A DNA stretch of 64,000 nucleotides, from NCBI GenBank assembly GCA_900316285.1, contig ONCG01000008.1, positions 1-64,000 of the forward strand. Reading direction: 5' to 3'. Shown here piece after piece: positions 8,834 through 17,342 of this stretch. A model generated the notes under the pieces. The model was not told the DNA's origin, searched no databases, and saw only the letters and a list, made by a program, of their open reading frames with translations. A program made the position numbers and the translations under genes. Numbering within the stretch: position 1 is the first letter of the stretch; every line of letters starts with the position of its first letter. The stretch comes from an uncultured Prevotellaceae bacterium (GTDB lineage Bacteria; Bacteroidota; Bacteroidia; Bacteroidales; Bacteroidaceae).

Positions 8834-9487
8834 ATGAAGAAGATGATGTTCCTGGCAGTGATGATGGTCATGACCGTCTCGGCCAACGCAATGAGCTATA
8901 ACGCAGCAAAGAACGAAGCCCTCTTCCTCTCCGACAAGATGGCTTACGAGCTCAACCTTACAGCTGCACAGTATGAGGCTGTATATGAAATCAACCTCGA
9001 TTACCTGATGAGCCTCAACGGACATGCTGATGTCTTCGGCATCTGGTGGGATCGCCGCAATGCTGACCTCCGCTTCGTGCTGAACAGCTGGCAGTTCGAT
9101 AGGTATATGAGCCTGGCTTACTTCTATCGTCCTGTAGTCTGGACGGCTGGCAACTGGACATTCGCTGTCTATTCGCGCTATGCAAGAGGTCATTTCTACA
9201 ATGCACATCCGAGAGTATTTGTGACCTACAAGGGTGGAAACAATCGTCGCGATGTCCGCTTCTATGCCGACCGCCACATGAACAAGCCCGTTGTACATCA
9301 CAATACAACAAAGGTGGTGCATCACAACAAGCCCGCTGTTCATAACAACAACACGACTTGGCGTAGCAACGGCCACTCTAATGGGAATGTAAGCAACGGC
9401 AGGGGCAATGGTACTTCTAACCGCCATATTGCTCAGGCTACAAGCACAAACCGCAATAGCGCTGGCCACTTCGGAGGTCGCAAGTAA
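8834..9487 (+). CDS. Secreted protein with Asn/His/Gly-rich tail, unknown function
   Basis: A 217-residue protein that I cannot name. A signal peptide (MKKMMFLAVMMVMTVSANA) is followed by a helical, aromatic-rich domain (residues 20-115) with a LSDKMAYELNLT pattern reminiscent of periplasmic helical-hairpin proteins of the CpxP type. The last 80 residues are low complexity, with repeated VVHHN and NGN motifs. AGGAGA at 8821-8826 is placed 7 nt before the ATG, an unusually good Shine-Dalgarno for this phylum. Histidine clusters suggest metal binding, but this is inference. Confidence 0.75.
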   Translation: MKKMMFLAVMMVMTVSANAMSYNAAKNEALFLSDKMAYELNLTAAQYEAVYEINLDYLMSLNGHADVFGIWWDRRNADLRFVLNSWQFDRYMSLAYFYRPVVWTAGNWTFAVYSRYARGHFYNAHPRVFVTYKGGNNRRDVRFYADRHMNKPVVHHNTTKVVHHNKPAVHNNNTTWRSNGHSNGNVSNGRGNGTSNRHIAQATSTNRNSAGHFGGRK

Positions 9488-9556
9488 TGGTCATAAACTC
9501 TATATATGCCTTGCAAAAGGACTCGCGGGGAATCTCAGAAATGGGGTTCCCCGTTT

Positions 9557-9663
9557 CTATTCTTCCAGCCGCTGTTTCATCTTTTCCCAGGCATGAGAGC
9601 CGAAAAGGAACGTGTCTTTCATCGTTTCCATCATCTGAGTGAAACGGTCAGGACTTTGTTCAT
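9557..9663 (-). pseudogene. Possible 3' remnant of a coding sequence behind the aldo/keto reductase
   Basis: On the minus strand, a different frame from the aldo/keto reductase continues past that gene's stop for about 33 codons. It encodes a plausible amphipathic helix (SPDRFTQMMETMK ... SHAWEKMKQRLEE) before a TAG at 9557-9559. Codon choice looks coding. It has no start of its own outside the reductase gene. It may be the tail of a deleted gene or the result of a frameshift. I do not recognise it. Confidence 0.3.
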
Positions 9664-10496
9664 ACACTTTCGGGAGTGTACTTAAGCGCATCTGACGGCC
9701 AGCCCGTGACGTTCCGGCCCGTATCAAGCACACGGATGGCACGAAGATCTTCTTCGGAGAGCTCGAAATCAAAGAGGTCGATGTTCTCCACCATTCTTTC
9801 CTTATGGGTGGTCTTGGGGATGATGATTACATCGTTTTGAATTAAGAACTTCAATGCAATCTGGGCAGCGGTCTTTCCATATTTCTCGCCAATCCCCTGA
9901 AGAACGGGATTTTTGAAAATGCCGTGCCTGCCCTCTGCCAACGGACTCCATGCCTCCAAGGCGACGTTGTATGGCTTCAGGTATTCCAGCATCTTCCGTT
10001 GCTGGTAGAGCACGTGCGTCTCACACTGGTTCACAGCAGGTATGACTTTAGCGCCATTCACAATCTGTGGAAAGGTGTTAGGATAGAAGTTCGATACGCC
10101 GATAGCCTTGAACATGCCTTGCTCGTAGAGTTCTTCGAGCGTGTGCCACATGACGGTAGGATTCCCAACAGGCCAGTGAATGAGCATCAGGTCCACATAG
10201 TCCAGACCCAGTCGCTTCATGGAATGACCGACGGAACGAAGCGTGTCTTCCCTCGAATAGCAGGAATCGCATATCTTCGTCGTGATGAACAGCTCTTCAC
10301 GGGGAATACCACATGCACGGACTGCATCGCCCACCCCACGTTCATTGTAGTACATGGCGGCAGTATCGATGCTCCTATAGCCTACCGATATGGCGTCTTC
10401 CACCACTCTCTGCGTTTCCCTCTCAGAGATATTATAGACCCCCAACCCAACCATCGGCATCTGTAAGCCGTTATTCAAAGTTTTGCATTTCTTCAT
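9660..10496 (-). CDS. Aldo/keto reductase
   Basis: A cytoplasmic NADPH-dependent aldo/keto reductase of 278 residues, the normal family length, reducing small aldehydes or ketones. Family blocks are visible: VGYRSIDTAAMYYNE with the catalytic Asp and Tyr, FITTKI with the catalytic Lys, LMLIHWPVG with the catalytic His, and GVSNF. The nucleotide-binding end IPKTTHKERMVEN is also present. An in-frame start 21 codons upstream is rejected because the -7 promoter element at 10519-10526 lies inside that extension; MKKCKTLNNG is the natural N-terminus. The gene is divergent from the 181-residue unknown. Confidence 0.9.
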   Translation of the reverse strand: MKKCKTLNNGLQMPMVGLGVYNISERETQRVVEDAISVGYRSIDTAAMYYNERGVGDAVRACGIPREELFITTKICDSCYSREDTLRSVGHSMKRLGLDYVDLMLIHWPVGNPTVMWHTLEELYEQGMFKAIGVSNFYPNTFPQIVNGAKVIPAVNQCETHVLYQQRKMLEYLKPYNVALEAWSPLAEGRHGIFKNPVLQGIGEKYGKTAAQIALKFLIQNDVIIIPKTTHKERMVENIDLFDFELSEEDLRAIRVLDTGRNVTGWPSDALKYTPESV

Positions 10497-10518
10497 AAAC
10501 ATTCCTAAATTGTGACTA

Positions 10519-10526
10519 CAAATATA
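10519..10526 (-). promoter_or_regulatory. -7 element of the aldo/keto reductase promoter
   Basis: On the minus strand this reads TATATTTG, matching TAnnTTTG, 22 nt upstream of the chosen ATG. Confidence 0.55.
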
Positions 10527-10548
10527 CTGATATTTCCACAATTCTATG

Positions 10549-10556
10549 TAATTTTG
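10549..10556 (+). promoter_or_regulatory. -7 element upstream of the 181-residue unknown protein
   Basis: TAATTTTG followed by CA lies 13 nt before the ATG at 10570. It is divergent with the element at 10519-10526. The leader would be very short. Confidence 0.45.
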
Positions 10557-10569
10557 CAATCAAAATTTA

Positions 10570-11115
10570 ATGATAATAGAACAAATGGAGCTATTCGAAG
10601 ACAAACTACACCAGGACCTGCATCAGTTCCTGCTTTCGATGAACGAGGTGGACGAGCGTCTGCCGGAGTGCCCCGACGTGGAAGAGAAATGGGAGGAGAT
10701 AGCCCGAGCCTACCTGCCTGATGGCATCAGGGAGTTTCAGGACTATCCTTCAGCATCGCTCGGCTGGATGATGTATATCGGTATGGCTGTTGCGAAGATG
10801 TGGGACGATGAATGGGAAATCTATTCGAAGGTGGACGACCTCTATGCCTACATGCGAGACAAACGTGGCTTCGACAGCATGGATGAATATATCCGTGAGG
10901 AAGTGTTGCTGCTGAGCGGTGCTGACTATGTCGCGCTGGAGAAGTTGGTCGGCGAATGTGCCTCACGTGTCTACAACGCACTTCGTCGCCAGAACATTGA
11001 GCCGGGAACCAAAGAGGCATTCAGCGGCTATGTAACATGCCTTCATCAACTCTACCTGATGGGAGCAGCCGTACAGCTGAAGCGGATGGGTTACCACATG
11101 ACGATGCAGATGTAA
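10570..11115 (+). CDS. Conserved-looking soluble protein, unknown function
   Basis: A 181-residue acidic, mostly helical protein with no signal peptide or membrane segment. It is rich in Trp, Tyr and Met (GWMMYIGMAVAKMWDDEWEIY) with no catalytic motif I can identify. Codon use resembles its neighbours, and length and composition argue for a real gene. It is transcribed alone, divergent from the aldo/keto reductase. I do not recognise the family. Confidence 0.75.
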   Translation: MIIEQMELFEDKLHQDLHQFLLSMNEVDERLPECPDVEEKWEEIARAYLPDGIREFQDYPSASLGWMMYIGMAVAKMWDDEWEIYSKVDDLYAYMRDKRGFDSMDEYIREEVLLLSGADYVALEKLVGECASRVYNALRRQNIEPGTKEAFSGYVTCLHQLYLMGAAVQLKRMGYHMTMQM

Positions 11116-11191
11116 TATCGTCAACGCCCTCATGGAAGTTTAATGAAGTTTAAGAAATTGTCAGCATAGTTTATCAAAGTTTAAAATCAAT

Positions 11192-11224
11192 GCCATTTTG
11201 TCCATCATTGGGAGCCATTTTGTC
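11192..11224 (+). promoter_or_regulatory. Duplicated GCCATTTTGTC motif upstream of hsp20
   Basis: GCCATTTTGTC occurs at 11192-11202 and again at 11214-11224, 22 bp apart, about two helical turns. Each fits an imperfect palindrome of the type TGnCA-N3-TGnCA. Its place between the preceding gene and hsp20 suggests an operator or heat-shock control site, but the binding protein is unknown. The rest of 11116-11336 holds no gene. Confidence 0.4.
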
Positions 11225-11336
11225 ATGAGTTGCAAGCAGGCACGAATGTTGCGATTAGTGAAGTGAGAGCCGGAGCAAGAGCAAAGGCGATCAAGAACAT
11301 TCGTTTAACTTAAAAAATAACTAGGAGGTATTGATT

Positions 11337-11762
11337 ATGTTACCAGTAATGTTTAAAGAAAGTTGGTTCCCAACAGTATTTGAAGATTTCCTGAACACTG
11401 ATTTCATGCCTCGCGCCAACACAACGGCACCTGCAGTCAATGTGAAGGAGGATGAGAAGGCCTACACGATGGAGCTGGCAGCACCGGGCATCAAGAAAGA
11501 ATATTGCCGGGTAGGCATCAACGAAGACGGCAATCTCACCATCGCCATTGAGAACAAGATGGAACACAAGGAGGAGAACAAGAAGCATCACTACCTGCGC
11601 CGTGAGTTCTCGTACTCGAACTACCAGCAGAACTACACACTGCCGGACGATGTGGAGCGAGACAAAATCTCGGCCAAGGTGGAGAATGGCATCCTGACTG
11701 TTACTCTTCCGAAGATAGTGAAAGAAGAGAAGAAGTTTGCCAAAGCCATCGAGGTTTCATAA
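11337..11762 (+). CDS. Hsp20/alpha-crystallin small heat-shock protein
   Basis: A 141-residue cytoplasmic ATP-independent holdase that keeps unfolding proteins soluble during stress. The alpha-crystallin domain spans about residues 30-125, with APAVNVKEDEKAY at its start and the hallmark ISAKVENGILTVTLPK near the end. A perfect AGGAGG (11323-11328) sits 8 nt before ATG 11337, which decides this start over an upstream TTG. Such a strong Shine-Dalgarno is uncommon in this phylum and suggests high expression on demand. A terminator follows directly. Confidence 0.95.
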   Translation: MLPVMFKESWFPTVFEDFLNTDFMPRANTTAPAVNVKEDEKAYTMELAAPGIKKEYCRVGINEDGNLTIAIENKMEHKEENKKHHYLRREFSYSNYQQNYTLPDDVERDKISAKVENGILTVTLPKIVKEEKKFAKAIEVS

Positions 11763-11787
11763 AACTTTAAGTTTCAATAAAAACAGC

Positions 11788-11817
11788 AAAGAGGGTGTTT
11801 CGGCATCCTCTTTTTTG
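11788..11817 (+). terminator. Rho-independent terminator of hsp20
   Basis: AAAGAGGGTG (11788-11797) pairs with CATCCTCTTT (11804-11813), with one G-T pair, around a TTTCGG loop, followed by a run of T. Confidence 0.85.
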
Positions 11818-11853
11818 TATTTGAATGATTGATGCGGAGAGAGGAAAGTTGAA

Positions 11854-12141
11854 TTACATATAAAACACGAATCTCGTCCCTCGCGGTCCTTGTCCGTCGT
11901 AATCGGCAGCTGTGGAGAACTGACTACATAGGTTGCTGATAGCATCCTCGTCGAGCGACTGCGTCAGCTCAAGAACGATTGCCCTGCGCCGTTCATCATA
12001 GGCGAGATTCCAGATACATTCGCCCAAGACAGCATTCACCACTGTCCTTATTTCATCCTGAGTGCGCCAGATGGCATCGAAATCTGTCATCATATTCTTC
12101 CTTAGTATAGTTTCTCCTGCTTTCTGGATAACATGACTCAT
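11854..12141 (-). CDS. Small protein translationally coupled to murQ, unknown function
   Basis: A 95-residue soluble protein whose ATG overlaps the murQ stop codon in the sequence ATGA, so it is the second gene of that operon. It is mixed alpha/beta in character (RRAIVLELTQSLDEDAISNL) with no motif I can assign. The coupling suggests a role connected with amino-sugar or cell-wall recycling, but that rests on position only. Confidence 0.65.
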   Translation of the reverse strand: MSHVIQKAGETILRKNMMTDFDAIWRTQDEIRTVVNAVLGECIWNLAYDERRRAIVLELTQSLDEDAISNLCSQFSTAADYDGQGPRGTRFVFYM

Positions 12142-12956
12142 CGGGTTGACTTGAGAGCATCATTCACGCTGCCTGCCTCAAGCAGTCGTTGCTTTGCCTC
12201 ATCATAATCTAGGCCCAGATAGTCCTGAAGCATTCGCGTACCACGATCCACAAGCTTGGCATTTGTCAATTGCATATTCACCATACGGTTGTCATGAATG
12301 CGTCCCATCCGTATCATCAATGAGGTGGAAATCATGTTTAATACCATCTTCAGCGCCGTTCCACTCTTCATGCGAGTAGACCCTGTTACGAACTCAGGGC
12401 CGACGATGGTTTCTATCGGATAGTCGGAAACTGCGGCCAAAGGGGTGTTGGGATTGCTGGTGATACACCCCGTCAGCATACCGTTCTTGTGGGCTTGACT
12501 AACGGCACCAACAACATAAGGCGTTGTGCCAGAGGCAGAAATGCCCAACACAGTATCGTCTGCAGTAGGATGATAGGCCATTAAATCACGCCAGCCCTGA
12601 CCGGTATCGTCTTCCGCCTTCTCAACAGCATGACGCAAAGCGCGGTCGCCCCCAGCGATGATGCCTACAACCCATGAGTCTGGCACGCCGAACGTTGGAG
12701 GCAGCTCACTGGCATCGAGAACACCCAAACGACCACTGGTGCCAGCCCCGACATAGAAGAGCCGGCCGCCCCGTTTCATCCTCGGTTCTATGGCTTCCAC
12801 CAACGCTTCTATCTGAGGTATTGCAAGCTGAACGACCTTCGCCACACCAGCGTCTTCCTCGTTGATATGCATCAGCAGTTCCGCTACCGACATCTGTTCC
12901 AAATGCTTATAGCGGGATTCTTGTTCTGTAATCTTCTGGTTCATCCTTAACGACAT
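12138..12956 (-). CDS. murQ: N-acetylmuramic acid 6-phosphate etherase MurQ
   Basis: A cytoplasmic SIS-fold lyase that cleaves the D-lactyl ether of MurNAc 6-phosphate to give GlcNAc 6-phosphate in peptidoglycan recycling. Family blocks are GAGTSGRLGVLDASELPPTFG, carrying the phosphate-binding Ser/Thr and catalytic Glu, then GISASGTTPYV and EFVTGSTRMKSGTALK. From this ATG it has 272 residues; a second candidate start is at 12944. An ORF extension up to 13019 is excluded because a full promoter lies in it (12980-13011). No MurNAc kinase or PTS gene is in the window. Confidence 0.94.
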   Translation of the reverse strand: MSLRMNQKITEQESRYKHLEQMSVAELLMHINEEDAGVAKVVQLAIPQIEALVEAIEPRMKRGGRLFYVGAGTSGRLGVLDASELPPTFGVPDSWVVGIIAGGDRALRHAVEKAEDDTGQGWRDLMAYHPTADDTVLGISASGTTPYVVGAVSQAHKNGMLTGCITSNPNTPLAAVSDYPIETIVGPEFVTGSTRMKSGTALKMVLNMISTSLMIRMGRIHDNRMVNMQLTNAKLVDRGTRMLQDYLGLDYDEAKQRLLEAGSVNDALKSTR

Positions 12957-12979
12957 TTCCTTTTTGAATGATGTGGGAG

Positions 12980-13011
12980 CAAAAATACGAAAAAAAAGTA
13001 GCAGCAGCAAA
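12980..13011 (-). promoter_or_regulatory. murQ promoter
   Basis: On the minus strand TTTG (13011-13008), a 20-nt spacer and TATTTTTG (12987-12980) form a complete consensus promoter. It fixes the murQ start downstream, at 12956 or 12944. Confidence 0.8.
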
Positions 13012-13105
13012 CAATTCATACATTTTTACCTTATCCCAATGCATTTTTATACAAATGACAGAGGAGCGTAGCTGTGGTTGGGGAATGTTTTACCGATTTT
13101 TGAGT

Positions 13106-13137
13106 ATTGCCCGTTGTTCGGATTCGTCGTACCTTTG
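13106..13137 (+). promoter_or_regulatory. Promoter of the methyltransferase gene
   Basis: ATTG (13106-13109), N20 and TACCTTTG (13130-13137) fit the consensus with one -33 mismatch. It rules out the upstream start at 13078. Confidence 0.65.
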
Positions 13138-13173
13138 CAACTGAAAGATTATCAGCTAATATATGATGAAGGT

Positions 13174-13788
13174 ATGAAGAATATTTTCAAGGATTTTTTC
13201 AGCCAGTGTGCCCGTCCCGAAGGATTTTTGGGGCGTTGCATGCTGCGCTTTATGAATTTCGGTCATGCCCCACTCACCAACTGGGGACTTGGCCAAGTAG
13301 CGTTCCGTGATGGGATGACAATGCTCGACATCGGCTGTGGCGGTGGTGCCACGCTGAAGCGTTTGCTCAAGAGAAGTCCTGGCGGCAAGGTCTATGGCAT
13401 AGACATCTCTGAGGAAAGTGTCAGCAAGGCGAAGAACGTGAATAAGCGGCTGCTGGGCAGTCAGGTTTTTGTGGAACAAGGGTCAGCCGACAGCCTGCCG
13501 TGGGGCGACCGGACGTTTGACGTTGTGACTGCTGTGGAAACAGTCTATTTTTGGTCTGATCTGCCAAAATGCTTCCAAGAAGTGAAACGTGTGTTGAAGC
13601 CCGGTGGTCAGTTTGCCATCATGCTGGAAGTGATAGAGGGCGATTCCGTATGGACGAACGTGGTTGAAGGCATGACCGTTTATTCTCCAGAGCAGTTGAA
13701 GGACATGCTGGAGCAGGCGGGCTTCAGCGATGTAGAGGTCTTCAAGAAGAAACCGTCGTATGCAACCATCAGAGGAATACTGAACTGA
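13174..13788 (+). CDS. Class I SAM-dependent methyltransferase
   Basis: A 204-residue methyltransferase with the Rossmann SAM-binding loop MLDIGCGGG, the acidic ribose contact YGIDIS, and the downstream LKPGGQFAIM strand typical of the UbiE/Methyltransf_11 group. The substrate is unknown. The start at 13174 is chosen because the promoter at 13106-13137 lies inside the longer open frame and the next in-frame ATG gives the natural N-terminus MKNIFKDFF. It stands alone and converges with the GH115 gene. Confidence 0.85.
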   Translation: MKNIFKDFFSQCARPEGFLGRCMLRFMNFGHAPLTNWGLGQVAFRDGMTMLDIGCGGGATLKRLLKRSPGGKVYGIDISEESVSKAKNVNKRLLGSQVFVEQGSADSLPWGDRTFDVVTAVETVYFWSDLPKCFQEVKRVLKPGGQFAIMLEVIEGDSVWTNVVEGMTVYSPEQLKDMLEQAGFSDVEVFKKKPSYATIRGILN

Positions 13789-13891
13789 AATCTTTGAGGG
13801 ACTTGGCCGCCAAATCAGCATCAACATTTGTCGCCCACCCTTCGGCAGTAGATAACCATTAGCAGTAATTCGTCTGAATGCAGAACAGGTT

Positions 13892-16285
13892 TTACTGATA
13901 CGTTATCTTCTGCACAATCTGGCCCGGGTCAATGATTGAGAGGGTAACGACATGCTCGCGGCGGCTGCGGTCGAGGGGCATCGTCAGGACGAACTCCTTG
14001 CGGTTTTCGATTACCTGAATCTTCCACTCGCGACCCCACTCCTTAAAAACGTTTTCGCAGACTATTGGTTTACCGCCATCCACGCAGACGGCAAATCTGT
14101 TGCTGCGGTCGGTGGCGACAGGCCACATCGGGACTACGGAGATGCAGAGGCTGACGGAGTCGGCATTATCGTCTAATGTTGCGGCAGGGATGGTAATGTC
14201 GATGCTGCCCGAAGCCTTCACATCGAGTGGCTGCCCCAACTGAAGGGCTTTCCAGTCGGTGCCGATTCCGTCGAGCAAGCGGAAAGGCTCTTTGACGGAT
14301 AGAGACGCAAGGTCAATCTGATGACGTAATTCCGGATGACGCTGGTTGTCGGGCAGACGATAGGTGTCAGTGGGCTTATCGGTGAATTCAGGCATCTGAT
14401 GATAAAGAGCGGTATAGCCGGGCGGCACTTCCGAAATCATCTGGTTCCATTTCCCGTCGAGCTGGCTGTTGTAGCGGTCTATGAGCTGTTGCAGCTGCCT
14501 ACAGGCATCTCTCGACTGCTGGGCGAAAGCCTGGTTGCCGGTCTCGTGGTTAGCCTGAGAATAAAGGAACTTACGGTTCATCTGATAGGCTGAATGCACT
14601 GCATAGCCGAGCATCTCGAAGAGGGCCGGACGCAGTGCTGGCGCCACCTCGCGCTCAACGGCATCGTAGGCAAAGCAGATGTCCTGATAGCCGACTAGCC
14701 GCTTCTGCGCCGTTCCTGTCTCAAAGGAGAAATCGGTGTCGTGTAGCCGTGCATACTCTGGCTCGTCCCACTCCATCTCGTAGCCCATAAACTCCGGTTT
14801 GCGATCCCATGCGAGCCGGTAGTATTCGTCAAGGATGTACTGGAAGGTCTCAGCATGCTGCTGGCCGAACATGTTGGCCAACCACTTGGCCTGATAGCAG
14901 TTGGCATTGTCGTAACTGAACGCCGTGAAGTCGTAAGCCATATCCATGAACATCTGAGTCTCTATCTCCATAGGCTTGATGTCGCCCACGTTGAGCAGCC
15001 AATAGCGGTCGGCTCCAGCGCTGTAGGCCTTCAGCAACTCCTCGTACATCAGCATGGGGGCGGTGGTGGAGAGCCACAGATTGTCGTGGGGCACGCCGCA
15101 ATAGCTCAGGTGGTAGTATACGCCGCTGCCGCCGCTTCGCTGCTGCTCGGCCGTATTGCTCACGCGCTTCATATAGCCGTAGTTGTCGTCGGGCCAGACG
15201 AGCGTGATGTCGTCCGGCACACGCAGTCCTGCATCATAGATGTCGAGCGTCTCCTTGTAAGGCACGAAGATCGACGGCAGTTTCGTAATCTTCTGCTTTT
15301 TATGTTTCGTGAGGATGTTGCGCTGCTCAGCGAACACTTTCTCCAGTGTGCGGGCGCGGTCTCTGGGGTCGGTGCTACCCTTCATGGCCTCATCGTGCAG
15401 GCCGCGCATCCCCATCGTATAGATGTTTTCATATTGAGCCGTCTCGCGGATGCGGTCGTCGAGTTTCTTCAGAATGGTCTGGCTGTTCGTCTCGTAGTTC
15501 CACTCGCCGTCGCGCTCCTTGCTCCATTCTGACGGGGCGGCATTGTTGAAGAGTAGCGGTTCGCAGTGGCTCGTGGTGATCATGATGCCCCACTTGTCGG
15601 CCACCCGCTGACTCTCCGGATGACTGTAGAACGCTCCCGTACAAGTATGCATGGCCGGTGCGAGCATGTTGCCCTTCAGACGGAGGATGAGTTCGCACAC
15701 GCGGTCATAGGTTTTGGGGCCAATGTCGCCAAGCTCTTTCTCATAGGTTGTAGCAGCCCAGGTCTTCAGGCCCCAGTCCTCATCGTTGATAAAGATTCCA
15801 CGATACTTCACGCTTGGCGACTTGCTCACGATGTTCTCCTCATATTCATAGACACGCCTGTTGCTTTTGTCAGCAGGCACGTCGGCCCACCAATACCAAG
15901 GACTGACGCCTATCTGCTCGCTGACATGCAGCACACCATAGGCCATTCCCCGTGCATCCGAGCCGGTGATGTAGAGGTCGCCACCTGATTTCGTGTCGAT
16001 GGCGTATCGTTCCCACGTGCCTTGCAACTCGCGATGCAGGCGGTTGTGCTTCACGGTGCCTATCACAACGTTTGAGCCACCCCTGCGCCGAGTGCTTATT
16101 GAGGGTCTAATGCCCGATACGCGCTCAATATCGTCGGCCAGCACCTCCGTCATCTGACGGGCCAGCGGCGTGTCGCCTTCATGATAGACCAGGGTAGCCT
16201 TCGTCAGGTCAATTCCCTTACTCACCTGTGCCGTCGCCCCGATGGCGAGCCACAGAACGCAAAAGACCATCAACACTTTTTTCAT
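13892..16285 (-). CDS. GH115 xylan alpha-1,2-glucuronidase, secreted (first copy)
   Basis: A 797-residue exported enzyme expected to remove (4-O-methyl)-glucuronic acid side chains from xylan. A signal peptide (MKKVLMVFCVLWLAIGATAQ) starts it. The GH115 core has SPWYWWADVP, RGIFINDEDWGLKTWA, a LRLKGNMLAPAMHT segment, MGMRGLHDEAM, and the PYKETLDIYDAGLRVPDD-to-DDNYGY block. A C-terminal beta-sandwich domain (about 640-797) completes the usual four-domain layout. It differs substantially from the second GH115 at 31137, so the two are not recent duplicates. No promoter with a clear TAnnTTTG is seen upstream. Confidence 0.93.
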   Translation of the reverse strand: MKKVLMVFCVLWLAIGATAQVSKGIDLTKATLVYHEGDTPLARQMTEVLADDIERVSGIRPSISTRRRGGSNVVIGTVKHNRLHRELQGTWERYAIDTKSGGDLYITGSDARGMAYGVLHVSEQIGVSPWYWWADVPADKSNRRVYEYEENIVSKSPSVKYRGIFINDEDWGLKTWAATTYEKELGDIGPKTYDRVCELILRLKGNMLAPAMHTCTGAFYSHPESQRVADKWGIMITTSHCEPLLFNNAAPSEWSKERDGEWNYETNSQTILKKLDDRIRETAQYENIYTMGMRGLHDEAMKGSTDPRDRARTLEKVFAEQRNILTKHKKQKITKLPSIFVPYKETLDIYDAGLRVPDDITLVWPDDNYGYMKRVSNTAEQQRSGGSGVYYHLSYCGVPHDNLWLSTTAPMLMYEELLKAYSAGADRYWLLNVGDIKPMEIETQMFMDMAYDFTAFSYDNANCYQAKWLANMFGQQHAETFQYILDEYYRLAWDRKPEFMGYEMEWDEPEYARLHDTDFSFETGTAQKRLVGYQDICFAYDAVEREVAPALRPALFEMLGYAVHSAYQMNRKFLYSQANHETGNQAFAQQSRDACRQLQQLIDRYNSQLDGKWNQMISEVPPGYTALYHQMPEFTDKPTDTYRLPDNQRHPELRHQIDLASLSVKEPFRLLDGIGTDWKALQLGQPLDVKASGSIDITIPAATLDDNADSVSLCISVVPMWPVATDRSNRFAVCVDGGKPIVCENVFKEWGREWKIQVIENRKEFVLTMPLDRSRREHVVTLSIIDPGQIVQKITYQ

Positions 16286-16524
16286 TGTCCTCTGTTATTT
16301 TCGTTTTTGTTCAATATCGGTTTCTTGTTCAGCAAGCTGAAACAAGTTCTTCACTTCACTTCTGTCAGCTCAATGTATTTTGTTCATATTGCGAATATAA
16401 TCAAGTTTCGCTGCTACCCAGGCGCTATCGCCAGGAAACTGGTAGCGGCAGTTGCCGGAAGGCGAAGGGGTGAAATGGTAACCGCGTGGGAATCAATGCT
16501 TACCGTGCCTAGCCCGGTTCTGCA
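16286..16524. other. Intergenic, no gene seen
   Basis: This 239-bp stretch lies between two minus-strand genes. Open frames here are short and lack coding character. No repeat of the dispersed families was found. Confidence 0.6.
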
Positions 16525-17022
16525 TCATTGCATGACTGCTTTTGGAGTCCAGTTGTTGAAGAAACGCAGCACTTTCTCCTTGTTGTAGCCCTGTCCCTCT
16601 TCCAAGAAACTTGAATCTTGAATATGAACGACTTTACCGTCTTCACCCAACACTACAAAAACGGGGTAACCAAAGCGGCCACAGTTGTCAAGGCGCTTCA
16701 TTAGTTCTGCTGCCTGCCGTGCCTTTGCCTCTCCCTCTGACTTGCGGGGATTGTAGTTCACGTGAATGTAGACGAAGTTGTCGGCAATCACTTTGCTGAC
16801 TGTGGTGTCATTCGTAATGAAGTCAGCAAATCGCAGACACCAAGGACACCAGTTGCCGCCTACTTGACAGACGACAAACTTTCCTTCCGACTTGGCTTTT
16901 GTCACAGCCTGGTCTATCTGCTCAATGGGGTTGATGTCTTCATTGTAGACTTTCTTCAAACCTTGTGCATTTGTCGTCAACACAAAGAGGACGGATAATA
17001 GGGTAAAAACAGCTTTCTTCAT
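16525..17022 (-). CDS. Exported thioredoxin-fold protein
   Basis: A 165-residue periplasmic protein with a signal peptide (MKKAVFTLLSVLFVLTTNAQ) and a thioredoxin-like domain. The redox pair is in NWCPWCLRF, a WCxxC active site of the Thioredoxin_7/DsbD-gamma-like group, and the cis-proline is in FGYPVFVVLGEDG. It probably reduces or rearranges disulfides in exported proteins. It is a single-gene unit with a -7 element just upstream. Confidence 0.85.
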   Translation of the reverse strand: MKKAVFTLLSVLFVLTTNAQGLKKVYNEDINPIEQIDQAVTKAKSEGKFVVCQVGGNWCPWCLRFADFITNDTTVSKVIADNFVYIHVNYNPRKSEGEAKARQAAELMKRLDNCGRFGYPVFVVLGEDGKVVHIQDSSFLEEGQGYNKEKVLRFFNNWTPKAVMQ

Positions 17023-17042
17023 AAACTTATTTAATTTAGGTG

Positions 17043-17050
17043 CAAAGTTA
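17043..17050 (-). promoter_or_regulatory. -7 element of the thioredoxin-fold gene
   Basis: On the minus strand this reads TAACTTTG followed by CA, 20 nt before the ATG. A TTTG occurs upstream but with a 23-nt spacer, longer than usual. Confidence 0.55.
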
Positions 17051-17257
17051 ACGATTTTTTCTCAGAATTCATCCAAAATGAGTAAAAACCCTACCAAATC
17101 GGGTTCAAATGCACCTGAAAATGTTCCCATCATGTTTCCCAAATGTTCCCCAAAATGTTCCCCAGATGTTCCCCGAAAAAATCGGAAAGTTGGGGAACAT
17201 AGACTAAAAAAAGCCGCTAACCCGTTGAGGATTAACGACTTACATTTTGGCAGGTTG

Positions 17258-17342
17258 CGGAGAGAGAGGGATTCGAACCCCCGGTACCTCTCGGTACGAC
17301 GGTTTTCAAGACCGTTGTAATCGACCACTCTACCATCTCTCC
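17258..17342 (-). tRNA. tRNA-Ser (anticodon UGA)
   Basis: On the minus strand the acceptor stem GGAGAGA (17342-17336) pairs with TCTCTCC (17265-17259), with discriminator G at 17258. The anticodon arm ACGGTCTTGAAAACCGT has TGA in its loop. The T arm contains GGTTCGAATCC, and the extra long variable arm expected of serine tRNA is present (ACCGAGAGGT). CCA is not encoded. Length is 85 nt. Confidence 0.96.

Noticed and set aside
13078..13173. N-terminal extension of the methyltransferase
   Set aside because: A promoter at 13106-13137 lies inside it, so translation must begin at 13174.
17078..17320. 80-codon open frame on the plus strand across the tRNA
   Set aside because: Its second half reads the reverse of tRNA-Ser, a common source of spurious annotation; the first half is ATGTTCCCC-type repeats.
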